Of a stretch of 64,000 bases of DNA, positions 19,416 to 28,397 are shown piece by piece. The stretch is from the NCBI RefSeq assembly GCF_002157145.1, contig NZ_CP021361.1, forward strand, positions 1,736,001 to 1,800,000. Direction: 5' to 3'. Position 1 is the first letter of the stretch. Each line of letters starts with the position of its first letter. A program made the position numbers and the translations under genes. The notes beneath the pieces were generated by a model that was given only the letters and a program-made list of their open reading frames with translations, did not search any database and was not told the origin of the DNA. The stretch comes from Acidovorax carolinensis. Its GTDB lineage: Bacteria > Pseudomonadota > Gammaproteobacteria > Burkholderiales > Burkholderiaceae_C.

Positions 19416-20117
19416 ATGCATCGCCCTGAAAATTCTCTTCTTTGCCAATTGCCGCCCGAGGCACGCGAGCAGTTGCTGGAGCATTGCGAGCCGTTTGAGC
19501 TGGTGCTTTCGGCTGAGTTGAGTACGCGCGGCGAACCCCTGAGTCACGCCCATTTCCCTATCGAAGGGTTTCTTTCCTTGGTGATTGATGTGGACAGCCA
19601 TCCGCCGCTGGAAGTGGGCATGGTGGGTGCGGAATCCATGCATGGGTCGGAGCTGATTCTGGGCCTGGCCGCCACCCCCTGGCGGGCACTGGTGCAGGGG
19701 GCGGGGTCGAGCTGGCGCATTGGCGCCCAAGAGCTCAGGGCCCAGATCGATGCGATTCCAGCGTTGAAAGCCTTGCTCCAGGCCTGCTTGCTGACGCGCT
19801 TGCACCAGCAGACGCTGGCGGCCGCGTGCCAGCGCTACCACCTGATCGCACCACGCCTGGCACGCTGGTTGTTGATGAGCCAGGATCGGTCGCGCTCTGA
19901 GCGGTTCCACGTCACCCAGGAATTCATGGCCTTGATGCTGGGCGTGCGTAGGGTCGGCGTGACCGAGGCGGCCAGCCAGTTTCAGGACAGCGGGCTCATT
20001 GCCTACCACCGGGGCGAACTGACGGTGCTCAACCGCAAGGCGCTGGAGGCCGAAGCCTGCAGCTGCTATGTCGCCGACAAGGAGATCTACAACCGGTTGA
20101 TGAAGGTCAAAACCTGA
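19416..20117 (+). CDS. Crp/Fnr family transcriptional regulator (second of two)
   Basis: A 233-aa paralogue of the preceding regulator in the same orientation. The sensor barrel covers about 20-130 (HFPIEGFLSLV, GMVGAESMHG). The winged helix (about 155-220) has HVTQEFMALMLGVRRVGVTE as its recognition region, and CSCY lies near the C-terminus. The sensor halves have diverged more than the DNA-binding halves, which suggests different signals acting on similar sites. The start is the ATG at 19416. The 176-base gap before it holds a GC hairpin (CGCCGCT / AGCGGCG near 19374-19391). No target is known. Confidence 0.85.
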   Translation: MHRPENSLLCQLPPEAREQLLEHCEPFELVLSAELSTRGEPLSHAHFPIEGFLSLVIDVDSHPPLEVGMVGAESMHGSELILGLAATPWRALVQGAGSSWRIGAQELRAQIDAIPALKALLQACLLTRLHQQTLAAACQRYHLIAPRLARWLLMSQDRSRSERFHVTQEFMALMLGVRRVGVTEAASQFQDSGLIAYHRGELTVLNRKALEAEACSCYVADKEIYNRLMKVKT

Positions 20118-20274
20118 CCCAGCCGCTGCTGCACGCCCGTTGTGTTCTTGTGCTTCCACGGGTGCGTGACTGCCTGCACAGCCTGGCGTCCTGAATAGCG
20201 CCCGTTTCCGGCACGTTGCGGGTCAATCTCGTCGAACAAGTCAGGGGCTGCAGGCCCCGCAGGGCCGGGCATTT

Positions 20275-21192
20275 TCAGTGCCTGGCAGATGCGTTGGGAA
20301 TGTTGCAGGAACTCGTGGCGGTAAATTCCGATGCGGCCGATTCGCCATAGAACGCAAATCCGCTTCGGCCGCGTTTTGCTGCATACATCGCGGCATCGGC
20401 GCAGGACAGCAGGTTTTCTGCCGTAGTGCCTGGACGGGAGCAGGTGGCAATCCCAATGCTGGGGCGCACCAGCAGTTGCAGGCTGTCGATCTTCATGGGG
20501 CAGGACACGGCGTCCAGCAGTTTGGCGCACAACTGGCGCAGTGGCGCGGGGTCGGCCACGCCCTGCAGCAGGCAAGCAAACTCGTCGCCGCCCAGGCGCA
20601 CCACCATGTCGCCGTGGCGCACTGCCGCACTCAGGCGTGCGGCGGTGATGCGCAGCACTTCGTCGCCTACGCCATGCCCGTGGGTGTCGTTCACGGCTTT
20701 GAAGTCGTCGAGATCGAGGTACAGCACCGTGGGCCCCATGTTGTTGGGGCCATGCCGGGCGAGGGCATGGCCCAGTTGCTGCAGCAGATGGCGGCGGTTG
20801 GGCAGGGCAGTCAGATCGTCGTGCAGAGCCTGGTGGCGCGCATGGCGCTCGCCGCTGCGCACACAGGCCAAGTCGGCCTCAGCCTGGGCAAGCGCCGTCC
20901 TCGCATCGTGAAAAGCGCGCTCCAGTTCCTGTCGCTGCGCGGTTTCGCGTTCGAGCGCCTGGTGCAGCATCTCCAGCGCAGCCACGCATTCAGGCACGCT
21001 GAAATCCGGGTCGGATGGGGCGCGTGTGGCACACGCCAGCTGGGGGAGGGGGTTGCCGTTGTACAGGCCGCGGTAAATCCACTGCACCCGAAGCGCCCGG
21101 AACACCTGGCTCCAGTGACGCACCTGCACGGCGGTGGGCCACGTCACGGTGAGGGCCTTGCCCGACAGGAACTGTCTGTGGTTGATCGCCAT
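20275..21192 (-). CDS. Diguanylate cyclase (GGDEF)
   Basis: A soluble 305-aa protein expected to make cyclic di-GMP from GTP. Residues 1-70 form an uncharacterised N-terminal part. Residues about 72-120 are a likely coiled coil (QALERETAQRQELERAF). The GGDEF domain fills about 121-290 with LTALPNRRHLL and an intact GGDEF at 201-205. An RxxD I-site (RHGD, 192-195) sits exactly five residues before it, so product inhibition is expected. There is no transmembrane segment. ATG at 21192, preceded by AAAGG, is preferred; GTG at 21222 would add ten residues. It converges with the second Crp-like gene. Confidence 0.88.
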   Translation of the reverse strand: MAINHRQFLSGKALTVTWPTAVQVRHWSQVFRALRVQWIYRGLYNGNPLPQLACATRAPSDPDFSVPECVAALEMLHQALERETAQRQELERAFHDARTALAQAEADLACVRSGERHARHQALHDDLTALPNRRHLLQQLGHALARHGPNNMGPTVLYLDLDDFKAVNDTHGHGVGDEVLRITAARLSAAVRHGDMVVRLGGDEFACLLQGVADPAPLRQLCAKLLDAVSCPMKIDSLQLLVRPSIGIATCSRPGTTAENLLSCADAAMYAAKRGRSGFAFYGESAASEFTATSSCNIPNASARH

Positions 21193-21515
21193 ACGCAAAA
21201 CCTTTTGTGTCGCTGCATTCACTCAGGTGTGGGCGGGGCAGCAGGGCGCCCGTACGGGCACACAATCAGACAGTGCCCTTCATGCAACCGAGTTTGGGTC
21301 GGAGGGGGTTTCGTCACTGTCTGCCACCGCACATAACCGATGCGGGATTGAAACCAGGTGTTTCGCGGTAATCCTGCGGCAGCATCACTGCGCGCATCAG
21401 ATTGATTGACCGGGCGCAAGGAATCTCCCCGCCATCGGTGCGGTTACGAACAGACGGACCCATTGCCGCATGGGACAGTGATTTCATCGGTCATCCACTT
21501 GGTGGCCAGCGTTCC

Positions 21516-22043
21516 ATGGGCCTGTTTCACATGCTTCACCATTCCCGTTCCCGCTGCCTGTCCGGTGCCTTTCTGGGTGCGCTGGCCATGGTGTCATTGC
21601 AGGGCTGCCGGCGCACCGATATGGTCAGCACCTGGGTGCCCCCCAGCCCCGCATCCACGGTGTACGTGGCAGACGGTGTGCTTGCGTCGCGCGTGCGCGC
21701 CGCGCTAATCCTCTCGCCCGTGCAGCACAGCATCGACATCAACATCGAATCGCACCAGGGGGCGGTGCTGCTCAGCGGCATGATGGTCGACAAGACGCAG
21801 ATGGATCTGGCGGTGTTCGTGGCGCAGACCGTGCCGGGCGTGAACCGGGTGGACAGCCTCATGATTGCCGCCGGCGTCGAGCCGGTCACGGACAACCGCA
21901 GCAACTATTCCCCGGATTTCAGGGAGCTGCGGGCCCGGCGCCTGCTCCAAAGCCAACACCACATCGAATCCGTCAGCCTGGCGGTGCCCCGGCACGACGC
22001 GACCCTCGGCCCGCTGCCCATGGGCAGTGAGCAAACCCGCTGA
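21516..22043 (+). CDS. BON-domain lipoprotein
   Basis: A predicted lipoprotein of 175 aa. The hydrophobic segment LSGAFLGALAMVSLQGC ends in a lipobox (LQGC), so it should be lipidated and held in the envelope. The mature part has one BON domain (about 50-120; VLASRVRAALI, GAVLLSGMM, VPGVNRVDS), a fold found in OsmY and in phospholipid-binding envelope proteins. A low-complexity C-terminal tail follows. The ATG at 21516 is chosen so that the signal peptide is N-terminal; the frame is open further upstream. An envelope stress role is likely but untested. Confidence 0.75.
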   Translation: MGLFHMLHHSRSRCLSGAFLGALAMVSLQGCRRTDMVSTWVPPSPASTVYVADGVLASRVRAALILSPVQHSIDINIESHQGAVLLSGMMVDKTQMDLAVFVAQTVPGVNRVDSLMIAAGVEPVTDNRSNYSPDFRELRARRLLQSQHHIESVSLAVPRHDATLGPLPMGSEQTR

Positions 22044-22411
22044 GACGCCATTGCGCAGTACAAGCCGGCCGGTGCACCGGGCCAATGGGGTGTTTGGGCA
22101 TTGGCAGCAGGCGAGACGAACTGCAGGCCAAGCCGCGGCGATTGCGCCCGGTATCAGAAGAAATATGGGTCAAATCGACCTCAAGCGCTTGTTCTATAAG
22201 CGCCAATAGCTATTAAATAAATAGCAATCATGTTTATGAATGCACCGGCATGGCCATGCTGGTTGGTGCGCAGGGCACCCGCAGGCAACGATATCCAGTG
22301 CTTGCGCCAGGCCGCACAAGCCCGACTTCCCGCGCAGGTGCTAGGATGGCGCGCGCCTTCCAGCCTGGAGTGCTGCGCCAATCATGCAGACAGCGGGGGG
22401 AGCCGCATACG
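22044..22411. other. Intergenic region with dispersed repeat copy 2
   Basis: These 368 bases lie between the BON gene and the next small gene. Apart from the repeat at 22169-22226, I see no gene; the open frames here have neither good starts nor family resemblance. Confidence 0.5.
22169..22226 (+). repeat. Dispersed 55-bp element, copy 2
   Basis: Closest to my consensus: GACCTCAAGCGCTTG, variable bases, TATAAGCGCCAATAGCTATT, then an A/T tail ending AATAGC. Confidence 0.85.
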
Positions 22412-22621
22412 ATGGACGATGCGGTTTACTACTACATGCCCCTGTTCCGACAGGGCGTTTCGGTGCAATTCGGACAAAGCCGCGAGACGGTGAGCCATGT
22501 CGTGATCCGCCGCAATGCCATGAGGGTCTATCTGGTGGGCCACGACGCGCCCGTGCACCCGGACATGCTGACTCTTGAACCCACTGCGTTTTCCCTCGCA
22601 CGCGTTCCCGATCACTTCTGA
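22412..22621 (+). CDS. Small orphan protein, 69 aa
   Basis: I cannot assign a family. The ATG has GGGGGAG about 8 bases upstream. The protein starts MDDAVYYYMPLFRQG and carries a regular pattern VSHVVIRRNAMRVYLVGHD, then LEPTAFSLARVP, which looks like a short all-beta fold with alternating hydrophobic residues. There is no signal peptide or membrane segment. It ends 46 bases before the convergent psd stop. Protein-like composition and the ribosome site support a real gene. Confidence 0.5.
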   Translation: MDDAVYYYMPLFRQGVSVQFGQSRETVSHVVIRRNAMRVYLVGHDAPVHPDMLTLEPTAFSLARVPDHF

Positions 22622-22667
22622 CAGCGGGCCGGCATGGGTCGTGCGGACCGCATCCCCTGTGGGTGCG

Positions 22668-23519
22668 TCAGGTGCTCACTCGCCGGGCCATGGCTTCGCC
22701 CAGCTGGATGGGGCGTGCTGCCGCCCAGTCGGGGTTGAACTGCAGCGGCCCCTGTGGGAACAGCATCACCACGGTAGAGCCCAGCAGAAAACGGCCCATT
22801 TCCTCGCCTTGCTGCAGGTTCACCGCGCCCGGTGCGTAGTCCCATTGCCGCAGCTCGCCCACGCGGGGCGGATTCACCTGGCCATGCCATACGGTGGCCA
22901 TGCTGCCGACGATGGTGGCACCCACCAGCACCAGCACAAAAGGCCCGTGGTCGGATTCGAAAACGCACACCACGCGTTCATTGCGTGCAAACAGGCCCGG
23001 TACACCGCGCGCCGTGGTGGGGTTCACGGAAAACAAGTCGCCTGGCACATGCACCATGCGCGTAAGCTGGCCCGCGCACGGCATGTGGATGCGGTGGTAG
23101 TCGCGTGGGCTCAGGTACAAGGTGGCGAAATGGCCGTGCTCAAAGCGTGCGGCCAGCGTGGCATCGCCTCCGACCAGCGCGGTGGTGGAGTAGTGGTGGC
23201 CCTTGGCCTGAAAGATCTGGTCTTTGTCCACAGGGCCGAACTGGCTGATGGTTCCATCCACCGGGCATACCAGATCGGCCGCTGCCAGCGGGCGGGCGCC
23301 AGGCTTGAGTGCGCGCGTGAAGAAATCGTTGAATGACGCGTAGCTGGCGATGTCGGGGTTGGCAGCCTCTGCCATGTTCACGTTGTAGCGGGCCACGAAG
23401 CGGCGTATCACTGTGGTGGTCAAACCGCCCAGCTGCGCTGAGGCAAATTTTCCGGCCAGGGTGGTGAGGGCCCGTTTGGGCAAGAGGTATTGCGGCAGAA
23501 CTGCCAGGCGATCGGACAC
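22668..23519 (-). CDS. psd: Phosphatidylserine decarboxylase
   Basis: A 283-aa membrane-associated pyruvoyl enzyme converting phosphatidylserine to phosphatidylethanolamine. The self-cleavage site LGST lies at 246-249 (between Gly247 and Ser248). The supporting Asp88 (PVDGTI) and His145 (YHRIHMP) of the maturation triad are present. The length fits the prokaryotic type I family. It is divergent from the HPP-CBS gene, with a 260-base gap that should hold both promoters. Confidence 0.95.
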   Translation of the reverse strand: MSDRLAVLPQYLLPKRALTTLAGKFASAQLGGLTTTVIRRFVARYNVNMAEAANPDIASYASFNDFFTRALKPGARPLAAADLVCPVDGTISQFGPVDKDQIFQAKGHHYSTTALVGGDATLAARFEHGHFATLYLSPRDYHRIHMPCAGQLTRMVHVPGDLFSVNPTTARGVPGLFARNERVVCVFESDHGPFVLVLVGATIVGSMATVWHGQVNPPRVGELRQWDYAPGAVNLQQGEEMGRFLLGSTVVMLFPQGPLQFNPDWAAARPIQLGEAMARRVST

Positions 23520-23779
23520 GGCGGAAGCCCTCAGGGACGAAAGCGGCTGATTCTATCGGCCGCATGCCGTGCGGCATGGTGCCCGTGCATCCACGCATCC
23601 CATGGCTACGGCCCGGGTCGGTTCCATGCCTTCTTGCTGCAGCAAAATCCCAGTGCGGCAGACTTCGGCAAAATCCTGGACCGCCTGGTGCTTCCCGCGC
23701 GATCTTCTCCAAACGGGTACAGGCCACGAACAAGATAAGCTCAGGCGCGACAGTGCTCCAGCGTTTTTGCGATTGCGTC

Positions 23780-25003
23780 ATGCCCACTCCCGATTCCGGC
23801 CTTCCGCCCACTTCTAATGCCACGCTCCCGACATCGCCTGGAGTGCGGTGGATGCACTGGCTGCGCCGTTTCTGGCCCGCGCCGGTAGGCATTGATGGCC
23901 GCGAAAGGCTCCGGGTGATTGTGGGTGTCTCCCTTGGTGTATTGCTTGCCGCGTCGCTGAGTCGCTGGTGGGCGCTGGACCACGCAGCGGGTCCCTGGAT
24001 GGTGGCCTCGCTGGGGGCCAGCGCCATCCTGGTGTTTGGCATGCCGTCCAGCCCATTGGCCCAGCCGTGGCCGGTGCTCGGTGGCAGCACGCTGTCGGCA
24101 TTGGTGGGCGGTATTTGCGCTGCCTTCATACCGGACCCCGCCGTGGCTGGCGCCCTGGCTGTGGGGCTGGCCATGGCGCTCATGGTACCCCTGCGTTGCC
24201 TGCACCCACCCGGGGGTGCCATGGCTTTGTATATGGTGATTTCCCAAGGCAACGGTTTGCAGCAGGCGGTGTTCCCCATTTGCTTCAACGCCCTGGTCCT
24301 GGTTATTCTGGGCGTGGCCTACAACACCCTGACAGGGCGCCAATATCCCCATTCGCAAGGGTGGCGCGAAACGGCGGGCAAGCGCCCATCGGGCCACTTT
24401 GTCGCATCGGACGTGGATGCTGCGTTGGCTCATTACAACCAGCTTTTGGATGTGAGCCGCGAGGACCTTGAGGGGCTATTGCATCTGGCCGGGCGGGCGG
24501 CCTTTCAGCGCACGCTGGGCGACCTGCGCTGCTCGGACATCATGTCCAGGCCGCCTTTGGCCGTGGAGGCGGGGGCTTCGCTCAAGGACGCCTGGGCATT
24601 GATGCGCAGCCGGCAGGTCAAGGCGCTTCCGGTGGTGGATGCGCATCGTCTGGTGGTGGGAATTGTCACCGTCGCAGACTTCATGCGGCTTGCCAATCTC
24701 GATGTACACGAAGGTCTGGGTCAGCGATTGCGGACGCTGGTGATGGGCCGCGCCGGCCAGCCCACATCGGTTGGCGAAATCATGTCACACCCCGTTCAGG
24801 TGGTGGAAGAAAAGCAGCACGCCATGGATCTTGTGCCCCTGTTTTCGCAGGGCGGGCACCATCACATGCCGGTCGTTGACGCCCGCCAACAGCTCGTGGG
24901 CATCATTACCCAGACGGATCTGGTACGCACGCTGGCTGGCGCCTTGCACATTCCGAAAGAGGCAGGCGTGGCCCCTGCGACTCCGTTTGGCGCGCCAGCA
25001 TAG
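23780..25003 (+). CDS. HPP family membrane protein with two CBS domains
   Basis: A 407-aa protein. The N-terminal half (about 35-190) is an HPP-type integral membrane domain with at least four helices and the diagnostic LHPPGGAMAL. The C-terminal half has two CBS domains (about 250-310, DIMSRPPLAVEAG...VVGIVTVADF; and about 335-395, EIMSHPVQVVEE...LVGIITQTDL), which usually bind adenine nucleotides. HPP proteins have been linked to nitrite transport in plants and cyanobacteria; the substrate here is unknown. The ATG at 23780 is chosen. An open frame reaches 23564 but is Arg/Pro/Cys-rich and unlike the family. Confidence 0.85.
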   Translation: MPTPDSGLPPTSNATLPTSPGVRWMHWLRRFWPAPVGIDGRERLRVIVGVSLGVLLAASLSRWWALDHAAGPWMVASLGASAILVFGMPSSPLAQPWPVLGGSTLSALVGGICAAFIPDPAVAGALAVGLAMALMVPLRCLHPPGGAMALYMVISQGNGLQQAVFPICFNALVLVILGVAYNTLTGRQYPHSQGWRETAGKRPSGHFVASDVDAALAHYNQLLDVSREDLEGLLHLAGRAAFQRTLGDLRCSDIMSRPPLAVEAGASLKDAWALMRSRQVKALPVVDAHRLVVGIVTVADFMRLANLDVHEGLGQRLRTLVMGRAGQPTSVGEIMSHPVQVVEEKQHAMDLVPLFSQGGHHHMPVVDARQQLVGIITQTDLVRTLAGALHIPKEAGVAPATPFGAPA

Positions 25004-25228
25004 GCAGGATGGGGACATCGCGCTACAATTGACAGGCTCATGCACAGCGCCTCGCCTGTCCATTGAAGCCGTCTCCCCGGCCTCTTTTCTGATCTGCGCC
25101 CCGGGTGCAGCGACTCCCCCGCCCGCAAAGCACCGTGCTCCGAGCCCCCTGAAGGCACGGCGACGGCGGTTGTGGATGCACGATGTGCTGGCGCGCCAAC
25201 CACAGAATATTGTTTTTAAGAGATAACC

Positions 25229-25477
25229 ATGGCCAAAGAAGAACTGATTGAAATGCAAGGCTCCGTGACGGAAGTTTTGCCGGACTCGCGTTTTCGCGTC
25301 ACCCTGGAAAACGGCCACCAGCTGATTGCCTACACCGGCGGAAAGATGCGCAAGCACCACATCCGTATCCTGGCGGGCGACAAAGTGTCGCTGGAACTGT
25401 CGCCCTACGATCTGACCAAGGGCCGCATCACGTTCCGCCATCTGGCCGGCCGTGGCCCAGGCCCTTCCAGCCGTTGA
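25229..25477 (+). CDS. infA: Translation initiation factor IF-1
   Basis: An 82-aa S1/OB-fold protein that binds the ribosomal A site during initiation. [22 protein letters not shown] and [21 protein letters not shown] are all standard. It is longer than E. coli IF-1 (72 aa) with a Gly/Pro/Ser tail. Betaproteobacteria often carry two infA genes; this solitary copy away from ribosomal protein genes may be the second. A weak purine-rich ribosome site (AAGAGA) precedes the ATG. Confidence 0.93.
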   Translation: MAKEELIEMQGSVTEVLPDSRFRVTLENGHQLIAYTGGKMRKHHIRILAGDKVSLELSPYDLTKGRITFRHLAGRGPGPSSR

Positions 25478-25573
25478 TGCGTCAATAAGTGGGTCGTGTC
25501 GCAGGAAAGACGTGAAAAAAGAAATGCGACAGATCCCAAACCCGTCCGATTTACGGGATAGAATATTAGCTGT

Positions 25574-25650
25574 CGGAGCGTAGCGCAGCCTGGTAGCGCA
25601 TCTGCTTTGGGAGCAGAGGGTCGCGAGTTCGAATCCCGCCGCTCCGACCA
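25574..25650 (+). tRNA. tRNA-Pro (anticodon UGG)
   Basis: The 77-nt gene has an acceptor stem CGGAGCG / CGCTCCG with encoded ACCA. The anticodon arm TCTGC / GCAGA holds loop TTTGGGA, giving anticodon TGG. The T-arm reads GAGTTCGAATC. A TAGAAT hexamer 10 bases upstream is a plausible -10 box. A strong terminator follows. Confidence 0.97.
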
Positions 25651-25657
25651 TTGTTCA

Positions 25658-25692
25658 AAGGACTTGCAGCACATGCTGCAAGTCCTTTTTTA
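25658..25692 (+). terminator. Rho-independent terminator of tRNA-Pro
   Basis: AAAGGACTTGCAGC pairs with GCTGCAAGTCCTTT around loop ACAT, followed by more T. This is a 14-bp perfect stem. Confidence 0.95.
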
Positions 25693-25777
25693 TTGCCTGT
25701 TCGATATTCACCCAGTCAGACCACACCGGGCGGGGCGATTCGGCCGCTATGCTGGCGATTGCATTGCCGCGCTACCT

Positions 25778-26557
25778 ATGACCGTCCTTCACCCGCACTC
25801 CATTGCCACCAGCCCATCCGTACGCTACGACAGCGTGGATGCCCTTCGGGGCTTTGCCATGCTGTGGATGACCGTGTTTCATTTTTGCTTTGATCTCAGC
25901 CATTTTGGCTACTGGCCGCAGAACTTTCGCGCCGATCCTTTCTGGACTTTGCAGCGCGCCGCCATCGTGAGCCTCTTTCTATTCTGTGCCGGTCTGGGGC
26001 AGGCCATCGCCTTGCAGCAAGGGCAGGAGTGGGCCCGGTTTGGCCGGCGCTGGCTGCAGATTGCGGGGTGCGCGCTGCTGGTGACGCTCAGCTCGTTCGT
26101 GATGTTTCCGCAGAGCTTTATTTATTTTGGCGTGCTGCATGGTATGGCGGTCATGCTGCTGGTGGCGCGGTGCACGGCGGGCTGGGGGCGCTGGCTGTGG
26201 CCGGCGGGGCTGCTTGCGCTGGCGCTGCCGTGGTGCGCGCAGCTGCTGCTGACTGGTGTGTGGGCAGAGTGGGCGCCGCTATTGAATGCACGCGCACTGA
26301 ACTGGCTCGGCCTGGTGTCGCGCAAGCCGTTTACCGAAGACTACGTGCCGGTGCTGCCCTGGCTGGGGGTGCTTTGGTGGGGGCTGGCGGCGGGGCAATG
26401 GATGTTGTCCCGGTCAGCGCACTGGGTGCCGCGCAAGGTGCCACCGTTTTTGCGACCGCTGGCATCGCTGGGGCGGTGGAGCCTGAGCTACTACATGGTG
26501 CATCAGCCAGTGATGATTGGTGGGCTGATGGCGCTGGGCTGGGTGCTGAACCGCTAG
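25778..26557 (+). CDS. DUF1624 / heparan-alpha-glucosaminide acetyltransferase-like membrane protein
   Basis: A 259-aa multi-pass membrane protein of the DUF1624 (acyltransferase-like) family. The N-terminal signature RYDSVDALRGFAMLWMTVFH and the end LSYYMVHQPVMIGGL are typical; about seven helices are visible. These proteins are thought to move acetyl groups across the membrane, but bacterial substrates are mostly unknown. The ATG at 25778 is chosen; the frame stays open upstream into the tRNA gene, which cannot be coding. A bidirectional terminator lies beyond its end. Confidence 0.85.
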   Translation: MTVLHPHSIATSPSVRYDSVDALRGFAMLWMTVFHFCFDLSHFGYWPQNFRADPFWTLQRAAIVSLFLFCAGLGQAIALQQGQEWARFGRRWLQIAGCALLVTLSSFVMFPQSFIYFGVLHGMAVMLLVARCTAGWGRWLWPAGLLALALPWCAQLLLTGVWAEWAPLLNARALNWLGLVSRKPFTEDYVPVLPWLGVLWWGLAAGQWMLSRSAHWVPRKVPPFLRPLASLGRWSLSYYMVHQPVMIGGLMALGWVLNR

Positions 26558-26615
26558 CGCGGTGCTGGCCGCAGGGGCATTCACGCGGGAATCAGGACGG
26601 GCCTCGCCACCATGA

Positions 26616-26641
26616 AGAAACGCGGCCTGGGCCGCGTTTTC
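26616..26641. terminator. Bidirectional terminator
   Basis: AAACGCGGCC and GGCCGCGTTTT form a 10-bp stem with a TG loop, between the convergent DUF1624 and ppiC genes. Confidence 0.85.
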
Positions 26642-26683
26642 TCTGGATCGGCGTGCGTTCAAGGCGAACGCCGCTACGGCCTT

Positions 26684-27469
26684 TTATTCCACCTTGGCTT
26701 TGGCGCGCAGATCTTCCTGGAACTTCGCCAGCTTCTGCTGTTGCAACTGTTGCGCCACCTGGGGCTTGACTTCTTCCAGCTTGGGCAATTGGGCCTGGCG
26801 CGTATCGTCCAGACGGATCACATGCCAGCCAAACTGGCTCTTCACGGGGGTGTCGGTCATCTTGCCCTTGCTGAGCTTGATCAGGGCCTCGGTGAATTCG
26901 GTCACATAGCTGGCAGGGTTGGCCCAGTCCAGATCGCCGCCTTTGGCGCCAGAGCCTGGATCCTTGGACTGCTTTTTGGCGATGTCTTCAAACTTGGCGC
27001 CCTTCTTGATGGAGGCAATGATGGCCTTGGCATCGGCTTCCTTGTCCACCAGGATGTGGCTGGCCTTGTATTCCTTGCCGCTGTTGGCCGCCGCGAACTT
27101 GTCGTATTCGGCCTGGATTTCGGCGTCGGTAACGGGGTTGTTCTTCTGGAAATCGGCAAACAGCTCGCGGATCAGGATGGTCTGGCGGGCCAGTTCCATT
27201 TGCGCCTTGTATTCGGGAGATGCTTCCAGGCCCCGCTTTTGCGCTTCCTGCAGGAAGATTTCGCGGGCGATCACTTCTTCCTTGATCTGGCCTTCCATTT
27301 CAGGCGTCACGGGGCGGCCGGACCGCTCTACCTGCTGGCGCAGGACTTCGGCGCGCTCTTTGGGCACGGCCTTGCCATTCACGATGGCAATGTTCTGGGC
27401 AGACACAGGCAGGGCCATTGAGCCCAGCACGGCAGCGGCCACGAGGCCGGACAGGAGCTGTTTCTTCAT
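26684..27469 (-). CDS. Parvulin-type peptidyl-prolyl isomerase, periplasmic
   Basis: A 261-aa exported foldase. The signal peptide MKKQLLSGLVAAAVLGSMALPVSA is cleaved near residue 24. The region 30-125 is the helical chaperone part. The parvulin domain (about 130-225) has YKASHILVDKEADAKAII, GGDLDWANP and SQFGWHVIRLDD. A Gln/Lys-rich helix closes the protein. The ATG at 27469 is certain from the signal peptide, although the frame runs open to 27724. It is the last gene of the selO-msrB-yciB-bolA run, 67 bases after bolA. It resembles PpiC/PrsA-like proteins and is shorter than SurA. Confidence 0.92.
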   Translation of the reverse strand: MKKQLLSGLVAAAVLGSMALPVSAQNIAIVNGKAVPKERAEVLRQQVERSGRPVTPEMEGQIKEEVIAREIFLQEAQKRGLEASPEYKAQMELARQTILIRELFADFQKNNPVTDAEIQAEYDKFAAANSGKEYKASHILVDKEADAKAIIASIKKGAKFEDIAKKQSKDPGSGAKGGDLDWANPASYVTEFTEALIKLSKGKMTDTPVKSQFGWHVIRLDDTRQAQLPKLEEVKPQVAQQLQQQKLAKFQEDLRAKAKVE

Positions 27470-27536
27470 GCGGAATCCAAAAAATGAGAAGGTGATTGCT
27501 GGCTGAAGGCCAGCAACCCGATAGATGGTGGCCGGC

Positions 27537-27812
27537 TCAGAGAACTTCAATGGCGATGGCGTGAACGCCCTGGTCAATAAATTCTTGCAGCGCATCATAC
27601 ACAAGGCGATGTTGCGCCAAGCGGCTGCGGCCGGTAAACAAAGGTGACGCAATGCGCACCCGGAAATGGGTGCCAAAACCCGTGCCGTTGGCGCCCGCGT
27701 GGCCCGCGTGGGCGGCACTTTCATCCAGCACGTCCACCTGCGTGGGAGAGAGCTTTTCGCACAGGCGCTGCTGCATCGCCTGGGCCAGGGTGTGGGTGGC
27801 TTGGGTGGTCAT
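27537..27812 (-). CDS. bolA: BolA family protein
   Basis: A 91-aa BolA-fold protein. BolA proteins work with monothiol glutaredoxins in iron-sulfur handling and in stress morphology. [26 protein letters not shown] contains the conserved helix-turn-helix-like loop with RLAQHRLVY, and the end [10 protein letters not shown] is typical. Its ATG overlaps the yciB stop codon (ATGA), so translation is coupled. The insertion [16 protein letters not shown] before the core is common in Comamonadaceae BolA as I recall. Confidence 0.9.
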   Translation of the reverse strand: MTTQATHTLAQAMQQRLCEKLSPTQVDVLDESAAHAGHAGANGTGFGTHFRVRIASPLFTGRSRLAQHRLVYDALQEFIDQGVHAIAIEVL

Positions 27813-28363
27813 GCCTGCGGCCCCTTGGTGTCGTCGGTGTCCTTCATGTAGCGGCTGAGATAAAGCGCCTGCGCCAGCACAAACACCAGCATCAGGCCCA
27901 TGCCACCGAACAGCTTGAAGGTGACCCAGGTGTCGGTGTCGAAGTTGTAGGCCACCCAGAGGTTGAGCACGCCCATCACGGCAAAGAAGCCCGTCCAGCT
28001 CCAGTTCATGGTGCGCCACGCGGACTCGGGCAGATCCATCTGGGCGCCCATCAGCGACTTGAGCAGGTTCTTGCGGAAAAACAGCTGCCCGACCAGCAGC
28101 GCGCCACCCATCAGCCAGTACAGCACCGTGGGCTTCCATTTGATGAAGGTGTCGCTGTGCGACAGCAAGGTGGCGCCGCCAAACAGCACGATCACCCCCA
28201 GGCTGAGCCATTGCATGGGCTCGACCTTGCCGTGCTTGTAGTGCAGGTAGCCGATCTGCACTACCGTGGCTGCAATGGCCACCGCCGTGGCGATGTAGAT
28301 GCCCCAGATCTTGAATGCTGCGAAGAACAGGAAGATGGGGAAGAAGTCGATCAGGAGTTTCAT
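27809..28363 (-). CDS. yciB: Inner-membrane protein YciB (septation protein A family)
   Basis: A 184-aa polytopic protein with about five helices. [31 protein letters not shown] and [13 protein letters not shown] are signatures of YciB/IspZ, linked to cell envelope synthesis and septation. It begins 34 bases after msrB and overlaps bolA by four bases. Conservation of YciB next to BolA and a PpiC-like foldase is frequent in betaproteobacteria. Confidence 0.93.
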   Translation of the reverse strand: MKLLIDFFPIFLFFAAFKIWGIYIATAVAIAATVVQIGYLHYKHGKVEPMQWLSLGVIVLFGGATLLSHSDTFIKWKPTVLYWLMGGALLVGQLFFRKNLLKSLMGAQMDLPESAWRTMNWSWTGFFAVMGVLNLWVAYNFDTDTWVTFKLFGGMGLMLVFVLAQALYLSRYMKDTDDTKGPQA

Positions 28364-28397
28364 GTAGCCAGAGGTTGGGGGTGGGGGCAGGGCCGGT

